Positions 26,111 to 53,302 of a stretch of DNA of 64,000 bases are shown here, piece by piece; position 1 is the first letter of the stretch, and every line of letters starts with the position of its first letter. Location of the stretch: contig JAFMSR010000008.1 of assembly GCA_022818135.1 (NCBI GenBank), positions 7,037,140 to 7,101,139 on the forward strand, in the 5' to 3' direction. The translations under genes and the position numbers were made by a program. The notes below the pieces were generated by a model. The model was not told the origin of the DNA and ran no database searches. It was given only the letters and a program-made list of their open reading frames with translations. This DNA is from Saxidomus purpurata (taxonomy: Eukaryota > Mollusca > Bivalvia > Venerida > Veneridae).

Positions 26111-27243
26111 TTTTGTGAAACTTGTGGATTGAAAACTAAAAAATCTGAATTTACTGACGTTAACATTTCACACAATACATGATTTTATATAGTCTGTATG
26201 TTCTTTTATAACTTCGATGTTAAAGCTTTTAAGAAATGTGAATGCCTGAAGACTTAAAGGGACTGTTCCATGCCATAATTCAATTTTATGTTTACCATCA
26301 ACATAAAATGAGGTCAATGCATTTCATCACCTGTTGTTTTGCAGTTATTAGACTCTTTGGATGAAGTTTTTATTAATTAAAAGAAATGCTTCATAGATAT
26401 AACAGACTAGTGACTTTATTATCTTGATTGGATGATCACTAAACATCAGCCAATCTACTCCTGAGATCCTCAGCGTTTTGATTTGTAGATTTAACCAATT
26501 GTTTTAAAAAAGGGTTTTCTAAATTCACATATCTTGAATACTCAAATGCTAACTTGAAATCCAAATAGGTCGAACATCTACACTGATTTAGAAACATCCC
26601 CATAACTTTGTTTTGATTTGCAATACGCCCCTTTTGATCTAGCTATTGAATTTTATACTTGTACTTGTTAATTGAATTTTACAGATTAGTAAAAAGTATG
26701 TGATCAACATTATCTGAGAAACAATGCCTAACTCTGTTTTGTTTTGAAAGTTTATGTAAGATATGGATAAGCTGAGCCAGGATTGCTATAGTGACCAATG
26801 TTTTTGACATTTGACATTATGCCCCTTTAAACAATTTTGACAGGAAACATGGAAATATCGAACTGGCTTCCTTTTGAGAATGAGTAAGTTATGAGATGCA
26901 GCAGGCTTATTTTAATTCGAAATGCAAGTTGGTAAAAGTTACAAACATGTAAATTCACAAGCCTTTTGTACTTTGAAATGTACATCCCCCCACCTGTGCT
27001 TACAAAGGTTGAATGAATTGTACACTTACCTATCCAGTTATTATAGCTATCTATAATTGTCAGCATACAAGGATACAATACTCCAGTATTTAAAAGTATT
27101 TATGCAGTATTTTTAAATCTGCTTTTTAGATAAATGAATATGTAGCTCTTATAAGTCATACAGGCAAATTGTTGTTTATTTGTAATTTGCTGAGATACTA
27201 ACTATGTTTAGCTTTAAAGGACTTAGTTTTCATTTATTTTCAG
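26110..27243 (+). other. Upstream or intronic DNA before the first visible ABCE1 exon
   Basis: No exon recognised. The 3' end is the branch/acceptor region of an ABCE1 intron (ATTTATTTTCAG ending at 27243). The exon(s) encoding the initiator methionine and the first ferredoxin-like cluster are not in this stretch as far as I can see. Confidence 0.5.
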
Positions 27244-41044
<13,801 letters not shown>

Positions 41045-43560
41045 GGCGTCCTAGAGGCGCCTTTAAAACCACTCAATGTCGGGCCCAGCCTGCAATATGG
41101 GAGGAGAGCTGTATTATCATTAATCTGGGGTCAAGGTCAAGTTCCTGAAGGGTCAGTTACTGAACTGCATCAGCATTTCAGAAGATTTTACTATACTTTG
41201 AGAAGACTGATAATTTTACAATATGAAACAGTCGGAAAATACTCACTGATCAGTGGGTTGAAACACACAGGGTGCAAATATTACTGTTTGATGATGAGAT
41301 TCGGTTCAAGCAACAAAACTGAAAATATTATGTACATGGAGTTATCCGAGACCTTGTATCCATGGCAACGACCTTTGACCTTGATGGGTTGTAAATGTGA
41401 GGCAGTACAGCAGGAGTGTAGGGATGTATATTGCAGGCTGACAGGGTGGTCAGTCAGGTGTAGTTTCACAGTAACAGGAACATTCAGTGCAGCTAGGATC
41501 AGTTTTTCTTGGAGTCTGTTGGTATCTTGTTACTATGACAACTTCGTTGGCCCCGTCTTTTCCTCCCATTTTCATTCATCCAATCAATGAAATCAGTGGT
41601 TAAAATTTCAGTTTAAATGAGAATATAATGAAGGGTCGAGTTTCTTCTGGAAGAAATAAAAGATACCCCGAAAAGCATACATACTTGCAGTAGGTAAATG
41701 CATTACATCAAAGCTTTATATTTGTCATCTTTATATAATCTAAAGCAGAAAAAAAAGAGAAATATACAGGGGTCACTTGGAACAAAAGATATGTATTTAC
41801 CAGCCAATTTTAGTCATCAAACAAATAATTAAGGACAGTTTATCCTAATTTTACTGATTGGATGATAGTGTAACTTTGTATATAGCCTATATTTAGACTC
41901 TGGAACTTCCTTCTTCTGTTTTCTTCCTCTTTTTTTGTTCTGTAATTGTGAGAGATTCACTGGTTAAGGTTGAAGTAATAATTGATAGAGATTTTTTGTT
42001 TTATGAATCGACTTTTTCATGCAAAAGTAACTTATAATTGGGGTCATTTGATTACATTTTTGAATTAAGGGGAATAATTTATGAATTTGAAAATGACAAC
42101 TGCTAAATTAATTGGTACATATAATTAATGACTTTTTTGTTATTTTTTTGGTTTTCTGTCTTGAAATTTCTAATAACTTCATTTTTACAGTAAGTGATTC
42201 TTTGTTTTGGGTTAGGTCTTGTCCACCTGTGTGAGATAGTCTCGTAACAGCACAGAGAAATAACAGTGGTTAATTAAAACACATTTGATGTTATAGCAAC
42301 TTTGTGGTTGAAATTGAACATAATAGAAAAGTAAAACTGTTTCTTTGAATAAGATTTTATCTGTGATTGAAATTTCTGCTATAAATACTGTTATCATATT
42401 GAAAGTTTTTCAAAGGAAGAAGTAGCATATATGTTCAGTTTTGGCAATTATTATATTTAAGTCAGATTGGCTAATTTTTTTTGTATTTCCCACTGTTAGA
42501 TTTTAAAGAAGTGCTACAAGGCAGACCTATATGTATCATTAAAAGTAAAGAAAAATTGAAACTTCATTTTGTAGCTGCACTGAATGTTGTACTGTGAAAC
42601 TATACGCTGATCTGACCGGAACTTGAAACTATGAAACATGGATGTGATCATGCAAGACTGTCACTGTTCAGAGTGACAAAAGAGTGATTTAATTCTTTCA
42701 AACAGCTGGCTGAGGCGAAAGATACTAAATGTTTATGATATTTCACACATCAAGTTGATTGACATGTACATACTGATTTTTATGATGATTCACGGGAATA
42801 AGAACAGTGTGATATGAATATTGTGTAAAAAAAGGTAGAGGACTGGTATGAAGTTGTTTCAGACCATTTTTAAAAGAAAGTGATCAGGTAAAGGGTACAT
42901 GAACAGGAACTGTTATCAAAGATATAGAAATATGTGCATAGAAGAAACGATTGATGAACATGAAATTATGTCAATATTTGACAAAAAAACAAGTATGTAA
43001 AGTATTTAAAAAGGTTAATTACTTTGACAGAAAATATACAGGATTTGTATTCTGCATGTTTCAAGTAGTACATAGGTGCTTTTCAGTTTGTTTCCATTAA
43101 AGCTATCCTGTCTGATGTTTACCGGAGTGTTTAAATGAGATTTCATCTGGTGACTGGAGAAGGAATTTAGTTTACACATTGATTAACATACAATAAACCA
43201 ATCATGTGAAATAGTACTCTAAGTCGGCTGTTGTTTGTTAAATAGAACCATTGAATTGGTATCAGCCACCACGCTTTGATGACAGTCTTTGATGAAAGAT
43301 TTAAAGGCGAATGTGGGTTCTATGTGAAATATATCCATTAAAAGGATTGGAAAACCTGTATTTTAGTGCCAGTGAACATGAAATATACCTCCAGTCTTAT
43401 TAATACAACAAAAAAAGGACTAAACTGTGCACCAGGTCTATTTTTCTGTACAAATCTAGAAGTATTTATTGCTATTACTAAGTGCTTTTAACCACAATTG
43501 TTCTATATTTTGTAAAAATGAAGTTACTAGAAAATAAAATTTCTTAACTGGCAAAAACTG
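41045..43560 (+). other. ABCE1: Probable ABCE1 3' UTR and downstream flank
   Basis: No repeat family and no coding frame with recognisable motifs; the frame at 41198-41590 is judged a chance frame. AATAAA signals occur at about 41656, 43193 and 43534. The true cleavage site cannot be chosen from sequence alone. Confidence 0.45.
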
Positions 43561-43579
43561 TTTTTAGTTCATCTTTTTG

Positions 43580-45890
43580 AAGAAAAGGGGAGCTATCCTA
43601 CTCGTGTCGGCATTGGTGTCGCACCTTGGTTAAGTTTTTCGTACCACCCCGTTTTATTTCAAAACTATTAGAGGTATGGCTTTGAAACTAACCAACCTTT
43701 TTAACCAACAAACCCCCCCTCCACAAAACAAGTCCATAACTCTGTCAAGGTTTTTGACAGAATTATGGCCCTTTTTGACTTGGAAAGTGTATTGAGCTTG
43801 GTTATGTTTTTTCGTGCCACCCCACTTTATTTCAAAACCATTAGAGGTATGGCTTTGAAACTTGCCATACTTATTTATCATCATTACTTCCATCAATAGA
43901 CAAAAGTACATAACTCTGTCAAGGTTTTTGACAGAATTATGCCCCTTTTTGACTTGGAAAATACATTGAATATTGGTAAAATCCACTTACTGACTTAATC
44001 CTGTGAGATATTGCTTTGAATGCTTGTTTGCATCATTAACACCATCTGTAGACAAGATCTGCAGGTAACTCTGTCAAGGATTTGTTTAAAAAAATTTAGG
44101 CCCTTTATCGACTTAAAATCTCGGTTAAGCTTTTTGTACATATCCACCTTTTGATTGAACATTTTGAGATATAACTGAAAGTTTGAATACTTGTTTTACC
44201 ATCATGATCCCAGAACATAGGCAGGAGAAGGTAATTCTGTCGATGTTTTTTGAATTGTGGCCCTTTTTGACTTGGAAACTTAGTTAAATTTTCATTCTTG
44301 CCTACTTGTTGACTTAACCATTTGAGATATTACTTTGAAAGTTGGAATCCTTATAATGTACCATTATGACACCTATCTGTAAGCAAAAGAAGATAACTCT
44401 GTGAAAATGTTTCATAATTTCTACTTAGAAATTCCTAGTTAAAGTCTTGTGTGCAGCTGTCGCTGTCGTGCACATATATCATCGACCACTTGAAGTATTT
44501 ACCTACAACTTTGCTGTAGTATTCAGGGATATCAAACGTTTGAGAACACTTGATTTAATATCTTGCTACTTTTTGGCCCTTGTTTAGCTACAAACCTGGC
44601 TTTAACTGTAGAGCTTTTCTGTTTTATTGATTGATAAAGTAGTCCATAAACATTTTGATCTCAAATGACATCTCTTATTTAACCTCTAGGCCAAGTTGAA
44701 TAATACTATGCAGGAATGTTCTTGACATGAAGCTCTGACAAAAATGCTCAAATGAATTCCATTCCATGACAAAACTATGGTTGCATGGCAGGTAAATAAG
44801 AAAATTTAAGATCTTCTCTGAATACCAGCAAGGCCTAGAGCTTAGATATTTCCAGCCAATGTTGCATTGTCTAGTGGACCTCTACCAATATTGTTCAAAT
44901 TATAACCCCCGGTCAAAATTGTACCTTTCAGTGTCCTGGGCCCTTTTTTGACCTGGAAATAATAGGGAATATCTTGATAAATCTTCTTCTCTGAAACCAC
45001 AAGGTACAGCTATGATATTTGGAGTGATAGCATTGTCTATTAGACCTAAACCAACATTAGTTCAAATTATGCCCCTTGGTCAAAAATTGCCCGCACAGGT
45101 GTTCTTAGTGTTTGCATAGCATGGTATATATTAAAGACTTAAAAAATCTACAACTCTGAAACCACTAAGGCCTAGAGCCTAGATATTTGGCATTTAGCAT
45201 TGGCTAATGGAACCAATATTGATATATTATGACCCCAGGTCAAAATTTATTCTACCTGGGTCACTTAGTTTTGCATAGGAATATTAGGAAAAACTTAAAA
45301 AATCTTCTTCTCTAAAACCACAAGGCCTGGAGCTTAATATTTGGCAGGATAGAGGCTAGTGACCTACTTGCCAAGATTGTTCAAAGTTATGAGCCCCGGA
45401 TTATAATCGCTTGACCCAGAACCAGGGGTCGATGGTAATTGACATTAAGGCTTATTTAGTAAAAACTTTGAAAATCTTCTTCTCTGAAACCAGGCCTAGT
45501 GCTATAGATATTCTTGCATGTATCATTGGCTGGTGGACCTCTACCAATATTGTTCAAATTATGACCCCGGGTCAAAATTGCCCATCCGGGGTCACTTAGT
45601 TTTGCATAGTAATAGCTAGGATTTTAAAATTTAAAAATCTTCTTCTCTGAAACCACAAGGCGTAGAGCTTAGATATTTGGCATGTAGCATTGCCTAGTAG
45701 ACCTCTTTAAAGTTTGTTCAAATTATGCCCCTGGGGTCAAAATTGACCTTGCCAGGGGGCATCATTTGTTATAACAAAGGCGTATATAGGAAAACTTATT
45801 TGGTATATAACATTATCTAGTGATCTTCCACCAGGCAAGTGGACTTGTACCAAGGTGAGCGATATAGGGCCATCTTGGCCATCTTGTTTA
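43580..45890. repeat. Long interspersed repeat(s) with internal tandem units
   Basis: The left part (43600-44460) repeats a unit with GGTATGGCTTTGAAACT, AACTCTGTCAAGGTTTTTGA and CCCTTTTTGACTTGGAAA at intervals of about 180-230 bp. The right part (44640-45830) repeats CTTCTTCTCTGAAACCA, AGATATTTGGCA and TTCAAATTATG.CCC at about 200-bp intervals. It ends at GGTGAGCGATATAGGGCCAT, then TCTTGTT. The minus-strand frame at 43654-43986 just reflects the repeated unit. Confidence 0.75.
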
Positions 45891-46699
45891 TACAAATCCT
45901 TGATTTAACTGTAAAGTTCTGTTTTATTGGCAAGCACTAAAATGTCGAGCGCGATGCCCTACTGACATTTAATCTAGCCGTTCAGAATAGGATGTGTGAA
46001 ATGATTGACAAACATGAAATGAAGTCCATTTTTGACAAATATACTGTGCACTTTTGTAGGTGTATAAGTCGATGTCGGAGGTTTTCAAATACCAGCATCT
46101 CCACGCAATTAACCTTTCCAGCCACAGTGATGTTGTGCCTTCTGGTTTTCAAAAACATTATAACTGTCTTGAGAACGGTAGCTTTCAGTGTCGTCAATCT
46201 TTGTGACCTTGAACAAAAATTATCTGATTAATTTCTTCGGTAAACAAACATTTTTATATTGAGTGATAACATGTCTCAATGCATCGTTAAAAACTATTCC
46301 CTTTACAAAATTCGCAGATGTGTTTTTAATGCTTAAACATGGTTATTTAAAGATGAAATTTACAACTCGATGTCACTTCAGCAGCAGAACATGACGCTGC
46401 ATTTTTAATTGGACAGGAAAAATGAAATATTACAGGATTCATTCTATATGTCATTGTGTAAATGTGACACACATAAATCCAAAATGGAGTCTCTTCAGAA
46501 AAACCTTGAGAAGACTTCAAGCAACGTGCATGTACCTGAACTTGAAAAGATTTTAATTTGATTATTAATCGCTTGACACAGAAGCCAGAAATCAATGGAA
46601 TAATTTACTATTCAAGGGATTTGGAGAAGATCGCTTTGAAAATTGCTCAAACAGAATTCTTGTTCCTGTTTAATTTCTGTTAAATAGACTTGGCATGTC

Positions 46700-47140
46700 T
46701 AGTGGTACAGTAATTGACCAAGCGCATCGCCTTGGACAGTAACAGCAAGGATTTTTGTGCACTTCACCTGATACTTAAATTGCCACTAGCTATCAAGTAC
46801 TAATTTAAGCACAAGTCGTGATTGCCCGCCTGAAATTGCAGATGCACTCCGTAGGCTGGGGCCCACATACAAGGATATGCGAGACAAAAACACATGAGAT
46901 GAGGTTAAGATGGTATATCCGGCAAAATTGATTCGAAATGACAGAACTGCAGTTGATTGCCTGTTCCCTGAATGGAATAAAGTGATAGATAAACCCCGTG
47001 TTGATTGTAACTGTTTCAGTCACCATATCATTAAATGTAGAGATTCGTACCAATTAGAGCTCGTAAAAAGGATAAACCAGGAAGTAAGGCTTATTGAACC
47101 GGGATGTTTGCAGGCACACCAGATACTCGTGTAAAATGTA
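46700..47140 (+). pseudogene. Remnant of a retroelement-like ORF (frameshifted)
   Basis: At about 46835-46890 one frame reads PEIADALRRLGPTYKDMRDK. After a frame change it continues at 46910 as MVYPAKLIRNDRTAVDCLFP and EWNKVIDKPRVDC. The block resembles ORF1-like or gag-like proteins of invertebrate retroelements only in general character. I do not recognise the exact family. The broken frame marks it as a fossil. Confidence 0.35.
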
Positions 47141-47291
47141 AACCTGGCCCGCTCTAACTACAACTCGATCCCCTCTCTTCCATATCTTCTAACTACAAAT
47201 CACAAATTCTGTAACAGAACCGCTAGTAACTCCATGCTAAGGTCACACTCTTTGATAAGTGGAGTTACGGGGTTACTTCACGATGATCACT

Positions 47292-47543
47292 CTAGAAATG
47301 TTCCGCAAGTTTCAATATCTCAGCAGCACGTTTATATAACTCAGAACTCCCAATTGACCTCGAAATTAAGTTATTTGAACATACATGTCGATCGTAGCAA
47401 TTCTCACATATGAATGTGAGATTTGGGACTTCGAAAGTATTAAACTGCTTAACACAATTTACAAAATCGTAGGGAAGATTTGTAAAGCCCAAAGTACACC
47501 AATTAGGAATAACACCGCTAGATAAAGTCATCAAAATGCGCAA
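47292..47543 (-). other. Unrecognised open frame, minus strand
   Basis: 83 codons ending in a stop. Composition is protein-like, with a Cys cluster CENCYDRHVC and a C-terminal LYKRAAEILKLAEHF. No clear acceptor or start context. It could be a terminal exon or a mobile-element fragment. Confidence 0.2.
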
Positions 47544-48157
47544 TATTAGAATTTGGAATAGACTTAACTAGTTCGGGTAAAAAGTATTCTTACCAAATAC
47601 ACAGTATAGTTTATGCTAACCCATAACAAACGAACGTATACATACATAGCTTACATACATTAAATCTATTTTTGACAACACTAGACGGCCTAACATGTGG
47701 CTAACCAAAGCCCAATCAGGTTCCAATGACATTAAATATACTGTTAAGCGTTTTCTATTGAACCCATTACAGCAACATTGAAATTCTAGTATGCAAAACT
47801 ATAATAAGTCATCGCTCATTTGCATTTTCAATCATTATACCAGCTAGTGCACTACTAGTCTGTACTACCTAGGTGTGTCCCGTAACCGCACTTGAACTCA
47901 ATACTACCCGACAAAACGGCACGATGGAATAACAAACTGCTTAGCGACAGATTATGTAATTTATATAATTCTCAAGAAGTTGGATCGGCAAACCACTACA
48001 TACTAATATATAATACCGCTACCAAAATGCTCGCTTTCCGATTGGTTAATCGATCCGTGTACATATTTGATCGATACGGCTCCATTTTAAGATTATTGAA
48101 AATACATATTCTTGTGAAATCGCGCAATAATTTTAAATTGCGGTATTATATAATCGT

Positions 48158-48290
48158 TATACGGGTTTTTGCCGTGTACATCTGGACATGTACCCTGTTT
48201 GTATTGTATGTCACCCTCGCCTTACGGCTCGGGCGACATACAATACAAAAAGGGTACATGTCCAGATGTACACGGCAAAAACCCGTATAA
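48158..48290. mobile_element. 133-bp foldback (near-perfect inverted repeat)
   Basis: Arms of about 55 nt, beginning TTATACGGGTTTTTGCCGTG and mirrored at the right end, differ at only one or two positions. They enclose a GC-rich loop (CCCTCGCCTTACGGCTCGGG). It contrasts with the AT-rich surroundings. It could be a small MITE or a hairpin RNA locus; no target-site duplication is certain. Confidence 0.8.
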
Positions 48291-48769
48291 CTAATAATGC
48301 TCTTTTTTGACAACGAACGATCGCAATACATTAGAAACAAAATTCGTGAGAAATTACATGGCTTCTACATTAATTTATCAAATTCCAATAGTATTGATGA
48401 CTTTAAAAACTTGCAATATGTATGGGTGCCATAATGAACAAGTTCCAATAATTCTACAATTTTAGTCTGTTTTAGGACGTATTTTCTACGAATTGAATAC
48501 AATGTTTGTAACTTTAACCAACATATTTATATACTTGTAGGCTTTCCCCTATTCTGCTGTTATTGATGGATAAGGATCTGTAATCATTTCCCCATATTGA
48601 TAAAATATTTGTATTTGAGATGAAGTAAAAATGTTGTTGTTGTTGTTATTTACAATGCGGCCTTCTATAAACAACAGCGGAAAAAAGACAAACGACGTAT
48701 CACATTTACAATTGACATATAGATCGCGAATAATCCTGTAATCTTGCATTTCTTCTGTCCAATTAGATG

Positions 48770-49640
48770 CATCGTCATGTTCTGCTGCTAAAGTGACACT
48801 GTGCTGTCAATTTCATCTTCAGATAACCATGTTTCATCAAACAAACCTACTCTGGCTTCAAAGAAGTAAGTAAATTACGACCTTCAAAGAAACAAAGGAG
48901 AATGTCCGGCCAGGAAACACATTAATAAAGTCAGAAAATATTTCTGAATTTAGCCTCGTTTGACAATTCCGATTTCATTGAGATGGGACAGAGGATAGTT
49001 CATGTCTGCCCACAAATTCAATAATGTGCTGCTTCTAAAACGCCAGCAAGGAATGACCGTGCCTCCATATGCAATACCGAAAGTCTGGAGTTACAGTAAG
49101 TCTTCATGTTCGTTACTATAATGATAAATGATCTAAAATATCTCTTCGAAAGGTTTTTCGGATGTACTTTGTTTACAACACAGTAATAAGTGATATAGTA
49201 ATAAGTCGAGAAAAAAAAACTTTCCTACACTATTCTGGTTTTAAGACCTGCCAAGTGCTCCTTTCTTGTAAATGGCAATTATTCATATTTATTTTATGTT
49301 CTTCAGCGGTTTATCGAAATATAACGGTGAATTATATCCCGATAAGCCCACTGTCCACTCAGTTAATGTCAAAATTAATGTCAAAATGTATACAGAGCGT
49401 AATGAATGCCAGAAACCATACGATGATGGCGTCATGTTAACTATGCTTTCTGATGATGTTTCCCACGATTTCGACAATTTATTGAAACAAACTCAACAAA
49501 AGTAAAGTAAGCAGAAAAAGTGTTGGTATCGATGTAATAACACGCTAATTTCACTCGTGAGCACCAAACGTAGTTATTTTCACTCGTGGATGCGCCACTC
49601 GTGAAAGTATCACCTTAGTGCCTGCTCGGTGAAATTGCAA
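48770..49640. repeat. Dispersed unit E, copy 1
   Basis: Collinear with 53560-54680. Shared landmarks are CATGTTCTGCTGCTAAAGTG, TTTCATCAAACAAACCTACT, TATGCTTTCTGATGA, TATTGAAACAAACT, and CACTCGTGGATGCGCCACTC. The frames at 49162-49505 are not preserved in the other copy. Confidence 0.75.
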
Positions 49641-49914
49641 GGTGATATTACAGAGAAACCATCAATTATCCTCTATGTAATTTTGTCACTGAACGTAAAT
49701 ACTTATCGCGAAAAGTTATTATTTGCAAAATTTTTAAGCACTTTGGCTGTTTTGAATAACAAAATGAATCTATATCGCTCGCCTGAGACTTACTTATTTC
49801 CATATGTGACCAAACTTCAGCCCTGAACTATATATCATAAACACTTCTGTTTGACATTGACAAGACAAACCTTCTGAAAAATTTACATGATGATTGGCTA
49901 TAAAATGTGACTAG

Positions 49915-50540
49915 AGTAACAACAAGGTTTTCCTGGGAATTGACCTGGTGACCTAGTTTTATTATGACCAATTTTCATGACGGTCACTGAACAAGTATCA
50001 TAAAGATCCAATGAAAATTGCAACCTATATTGCGTACACAGGGTTTTCGTATTATTTGTCTCCGTGACCTAGTGTTTTACCCCAGATGATCCATATTCAA
50101 ACTCGATCTAGATCATTCTAACAAAGTTTCATGAATATACAATGAAATATACAAACTTTATTGCATACAATGTTTTTCTACGATTTGACCCCGTGACCCT
50201 GTTTTTGATCTCAGATGATTCATGTGCAAACTCAATCTAGAATTTATCAAGATAGTTTTTCTGTCTAAGTTTCATGAAGATTCAATGAACAATGCAACTT
50301 CTATTGCATACATAAGGTTTTTGAACGATTTTACCAAGTGACCTATTTTTTTTTACCCCAGATGACCCATATTCAAGCTCGACTAAGGGTTTATCAATGC
50401 AGTCATTCGGACTAAGTTTCGTGAAGATCTAGTGAAAAATGCAGCCCCTATTGCATACACTAGCTTAAGTTTGGACAGACGACAGACAGACAACGGACAC
50501 CAGGCGATCACAATAACTCACCTTGAGCTCGAGACCGGCG
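49915..50540. repeat. Interspersed repeat with about 120-bp internal units
   Basis: Recurring TGCATACA..GGTTTT..GATTT.ACC..GTGACC and CCCAGATGATCCATATTCAA blocks, ending with ACAGACGACAGACAGACAAC and the terminal motif AATAACTCACCTTGAGC. No coding content. Confidence 0.7.
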
Positions 50541-52080
50541 TCATGATCCTGTATCGAAAGAACATATTAGCTGCAGTTTTTGTTGAAAGAAACCATGATG
50601 AGTTCTTTTAAAGGAGTAAAAAATAAAATGAAACATGCTTCTGGCCCCTTAAATATTTACACAGAACTATCATCTCGAATTAAAGTACTTACTATTTAAT
50701 AGATTTTGTTATCTTAATATAAACTTAACTGTTGCTAAAGCAATGCAAGCTCGAAGATGAAAAAATAATATGTTCTTTGATTTTACACGATGATTAGTTA
50801 ATTTCACTGACAAATGTACGTTTTTATCATTGACCAGAAACAAACACAAGGCATGTCTTGATACAGAGCAATTACGTCAGTATACGTAAATCAGTATTCA
50901 CCTTTAACCATAAAACTTTTAGTGGGGAAATTGATAATTTTATAGCTTATCTTTTTGTGACTTGTTCTGACTGTATTTGAGTTTGGTGACAGGCGGCACA
51001 TTATCTAACCATCGTTTTTGGTAAGGACCAATACAAGAATACCAATACCCTGTCATCCGTATGAAAAATATATCGGTACAGAATAATAGCTAAGAGCTTA
51101 AGATGATAAAAGGAAGGCATTAGTTTCGGAAAAAGAACCCATATAAGCATATAAACAATACAAACATACTGATTTTATACGATTTTTATGTTAACTGACA
51201 AATGTACATTCTTTTCATTTACCAGAAAGAAGCACTTTACATTTCTTAAAACTAGTCAATGATATGAAATATCACCCACAGAGCAGTGACGTCTGCATAC
51301 TTAATTCAATATTCACCTTTAAAAATGATAGTAAAGCAAAGTATGTATTCATTTACAACATACTTTACTGGGAGGTGACCTCCCAAGAGGATGAACGTCA
51401 TTATGCTTAATTTGATAATCACCTTAGTTTAAATTAGACTATTATACAGCGATTCTAGATCAAATTTTTGCAACTTATATGAAAGAAAAATGCAAGTCAG
51501 AAAACTATTTGATTTCAAATTAAAGAATTTTTTAAAAGGAACACACTTTTGAAAGAATTTCTAACACGGGAGTACTAATGTATTGGGGTGTAATGGACCC
51601 TATTTGAAAATATATTAAATTTAATTTTTATATTCTGCATCTTTTAACTGACTATTGCGCAACATTTAAAGACATTTCACCGTTCAGTTAAAAAGTTATA
51701 TCCCCCAATTAAAAACCCAAATAAAAAATACAGGCCAATTTAAAATTTAAAATTAAAATTTTAACCTATGTAGTTAAAACAGATATGTTTTCAAGTATTT
51801 ATGTATATTTGTTCCAAAAAGAATTGCAGGTAATGTAGAATTACAAAACATGCATTAAAAATCTACGAGTGTAACACGGGTAACAAACATATGCAACAAT
51901 GCCAAAAAGTAGGGTTACAGTATACAATTTACCCAATTTTCCCCGAGACATACATTTTGTATCACACATGTAAAATTACAAGAGTGTAACATGGCACCAG
52001 TAAGGAATATTAAGACGCAGTTCTTATATCGCGAAATGACATAGTGTTTAAGGTATTTCAATTTAATTACTACAAAAAAT
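50540..52080. other. Non-coding, nothing recognised
   Basis: AT-rich. Two loosely related segments (50760-50930 and 51160-51330) share CGATTTTTATG..ACTGACAAATGTAC and ACCAGAAA landmarks, another local duplication. Confidence 0.45.
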
Positions 52081-52084
52081 GTAA

Positions 52085-52170
52085 CCAAAAATAACTTGGT
52101 TCATGTGGAGATTGCAGCCAGGACCACTTGATCCCAAAGAGGACGCTCTACCACTGCACCAATGTACAAA
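52085..52170 (-). mobile_element. tRNA-like SINE head, degenerate
   Basis: On the minus strand GGTGCAGTGGTAGAGCGTCC matches a tRNA A-box region (Gly/Val-like). The B-box position reads GGGATCAAGTGGTCC, no longer canonical. Best explained as an old SINE fragment. Confidence 0.4.
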
Positions 52171-53127
52171 ATGTGTACAACTATAAAAGCCAAAGTATTC
52201 CAAATGCTCGTAAAACAGTAAGTACTCATTGCACATCAAATACATTAAGGATATTGAAGATTGAAAATTTCCAAAATCGAGGGTTATGGAGGCGGCCATT
52301 TTCAATTTATGATGACATACATGTAGTACTCTTAAGAAAATTAAATATAACATAATAAGTTAAAAACAGCAGCTTCAAAATATGATAAAACACTGCAACC
52401 TACAAGTCACATGTTATCAATTTCAGATGAAAAACAATCTTATCATGAGTAAAATTGGTTCATACTAAAAGGTATTTGTCTAAACGTGTGTCTAACAAAC
52501 ATATATTTTCATTTTTATTATATTGTAGATTTCTTCCAACACTTTTTAGCCAATTTTAGAACTTCTTTCAACTCTGTATTTGTGTAACAAGCTCTTCGAT
52601 GATGTCATCTTCAGTTATATTCTGACTTGCGTTCCCCTTTAACGACTATCGATGATTGCTTTCTGAAGTTTAGACCAGTACTCGCACTGAAAGAAGGGAT
52701 CGTGGCATTAACGGCCATAGACCGCTGTCGGGACTCAACGCCGAATAGAAGTCCGACACTACCCCTACACAACGGTAACTCCCTCATTTTTTATATTTGT
52801 TATTGTTATTCAATTATGCATCAAGGTAGAATAAGCGGTGCTTCTTTATTAGATGTCAGTAGGTTTCCATACCAGAATATGCACGCAACCAGTTGAAAGA
52901 TACACTTATGTTGTGCCTTTTGGTTTTCAAAAACTCTGTCAAGATCAAAAGCCCACTTTTGATAACCGGAAAAGTCACCAAAGACACGTCTGGATTATGG
53001 CCCTTTAATTATCCTAAATGGATAAAATTAGCCGTGTCCGCGCTGTAAATCAAACAAATTTCATGCAAACATTTTTTACAAATGATTTCTCCATATTTGA
53101 ATTGTAACAATTTCACCAAATAATTAC

Positions 53128-53302
53128 CTTGATTACCACACAAGCTACCTCAAACTTTTGACGGCTGCATTCAATGACAGTTTGGCTTGTTAAGAGATTG
53201 TCCAGAGTCTTCATTGCATTGAAGACTTTCATAAATCGCTGACCTCTACTAGTCTCTTCTACCTGCATTTTCAATTTCTTAGTGAGGCCTTGTTCATTTA
53301 CA
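53128..53302 (-). CDS. Orphan internal exon, unrecognised protein
   Basis: On the minus strand an acceptor with a polypyrimidine tract (TTTTCAG|T) is followed by 175 nt open in one frame. The stretch ends at a strong donor (ATCAAG|GTAATT). The 58 codons read VNEQGLTKKLKMQVEETSRG, then QRFMKVFNAMKTLDNLLTSQ, and end KFEVACVVIK. Composition is that of a soluble, helical protein. I do not recognise the family and found no partner exons, so it could belong to a gene with very large introns or be a relic. Confidence 0.45.

Noticed and set aside
41198..41590. 130-codon plus-strand frame after the ABCE1 stop
   Set aside because: It lies in the probable 3' UTR, lacks motifs, and has no splice or start context.
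43654..43986. Minus-strand frame with two copies of VKKGHNSVKNLDRVM
   Set aside because: The repeated peptide reflects a tandem DNA unit of an interspersed repeat.
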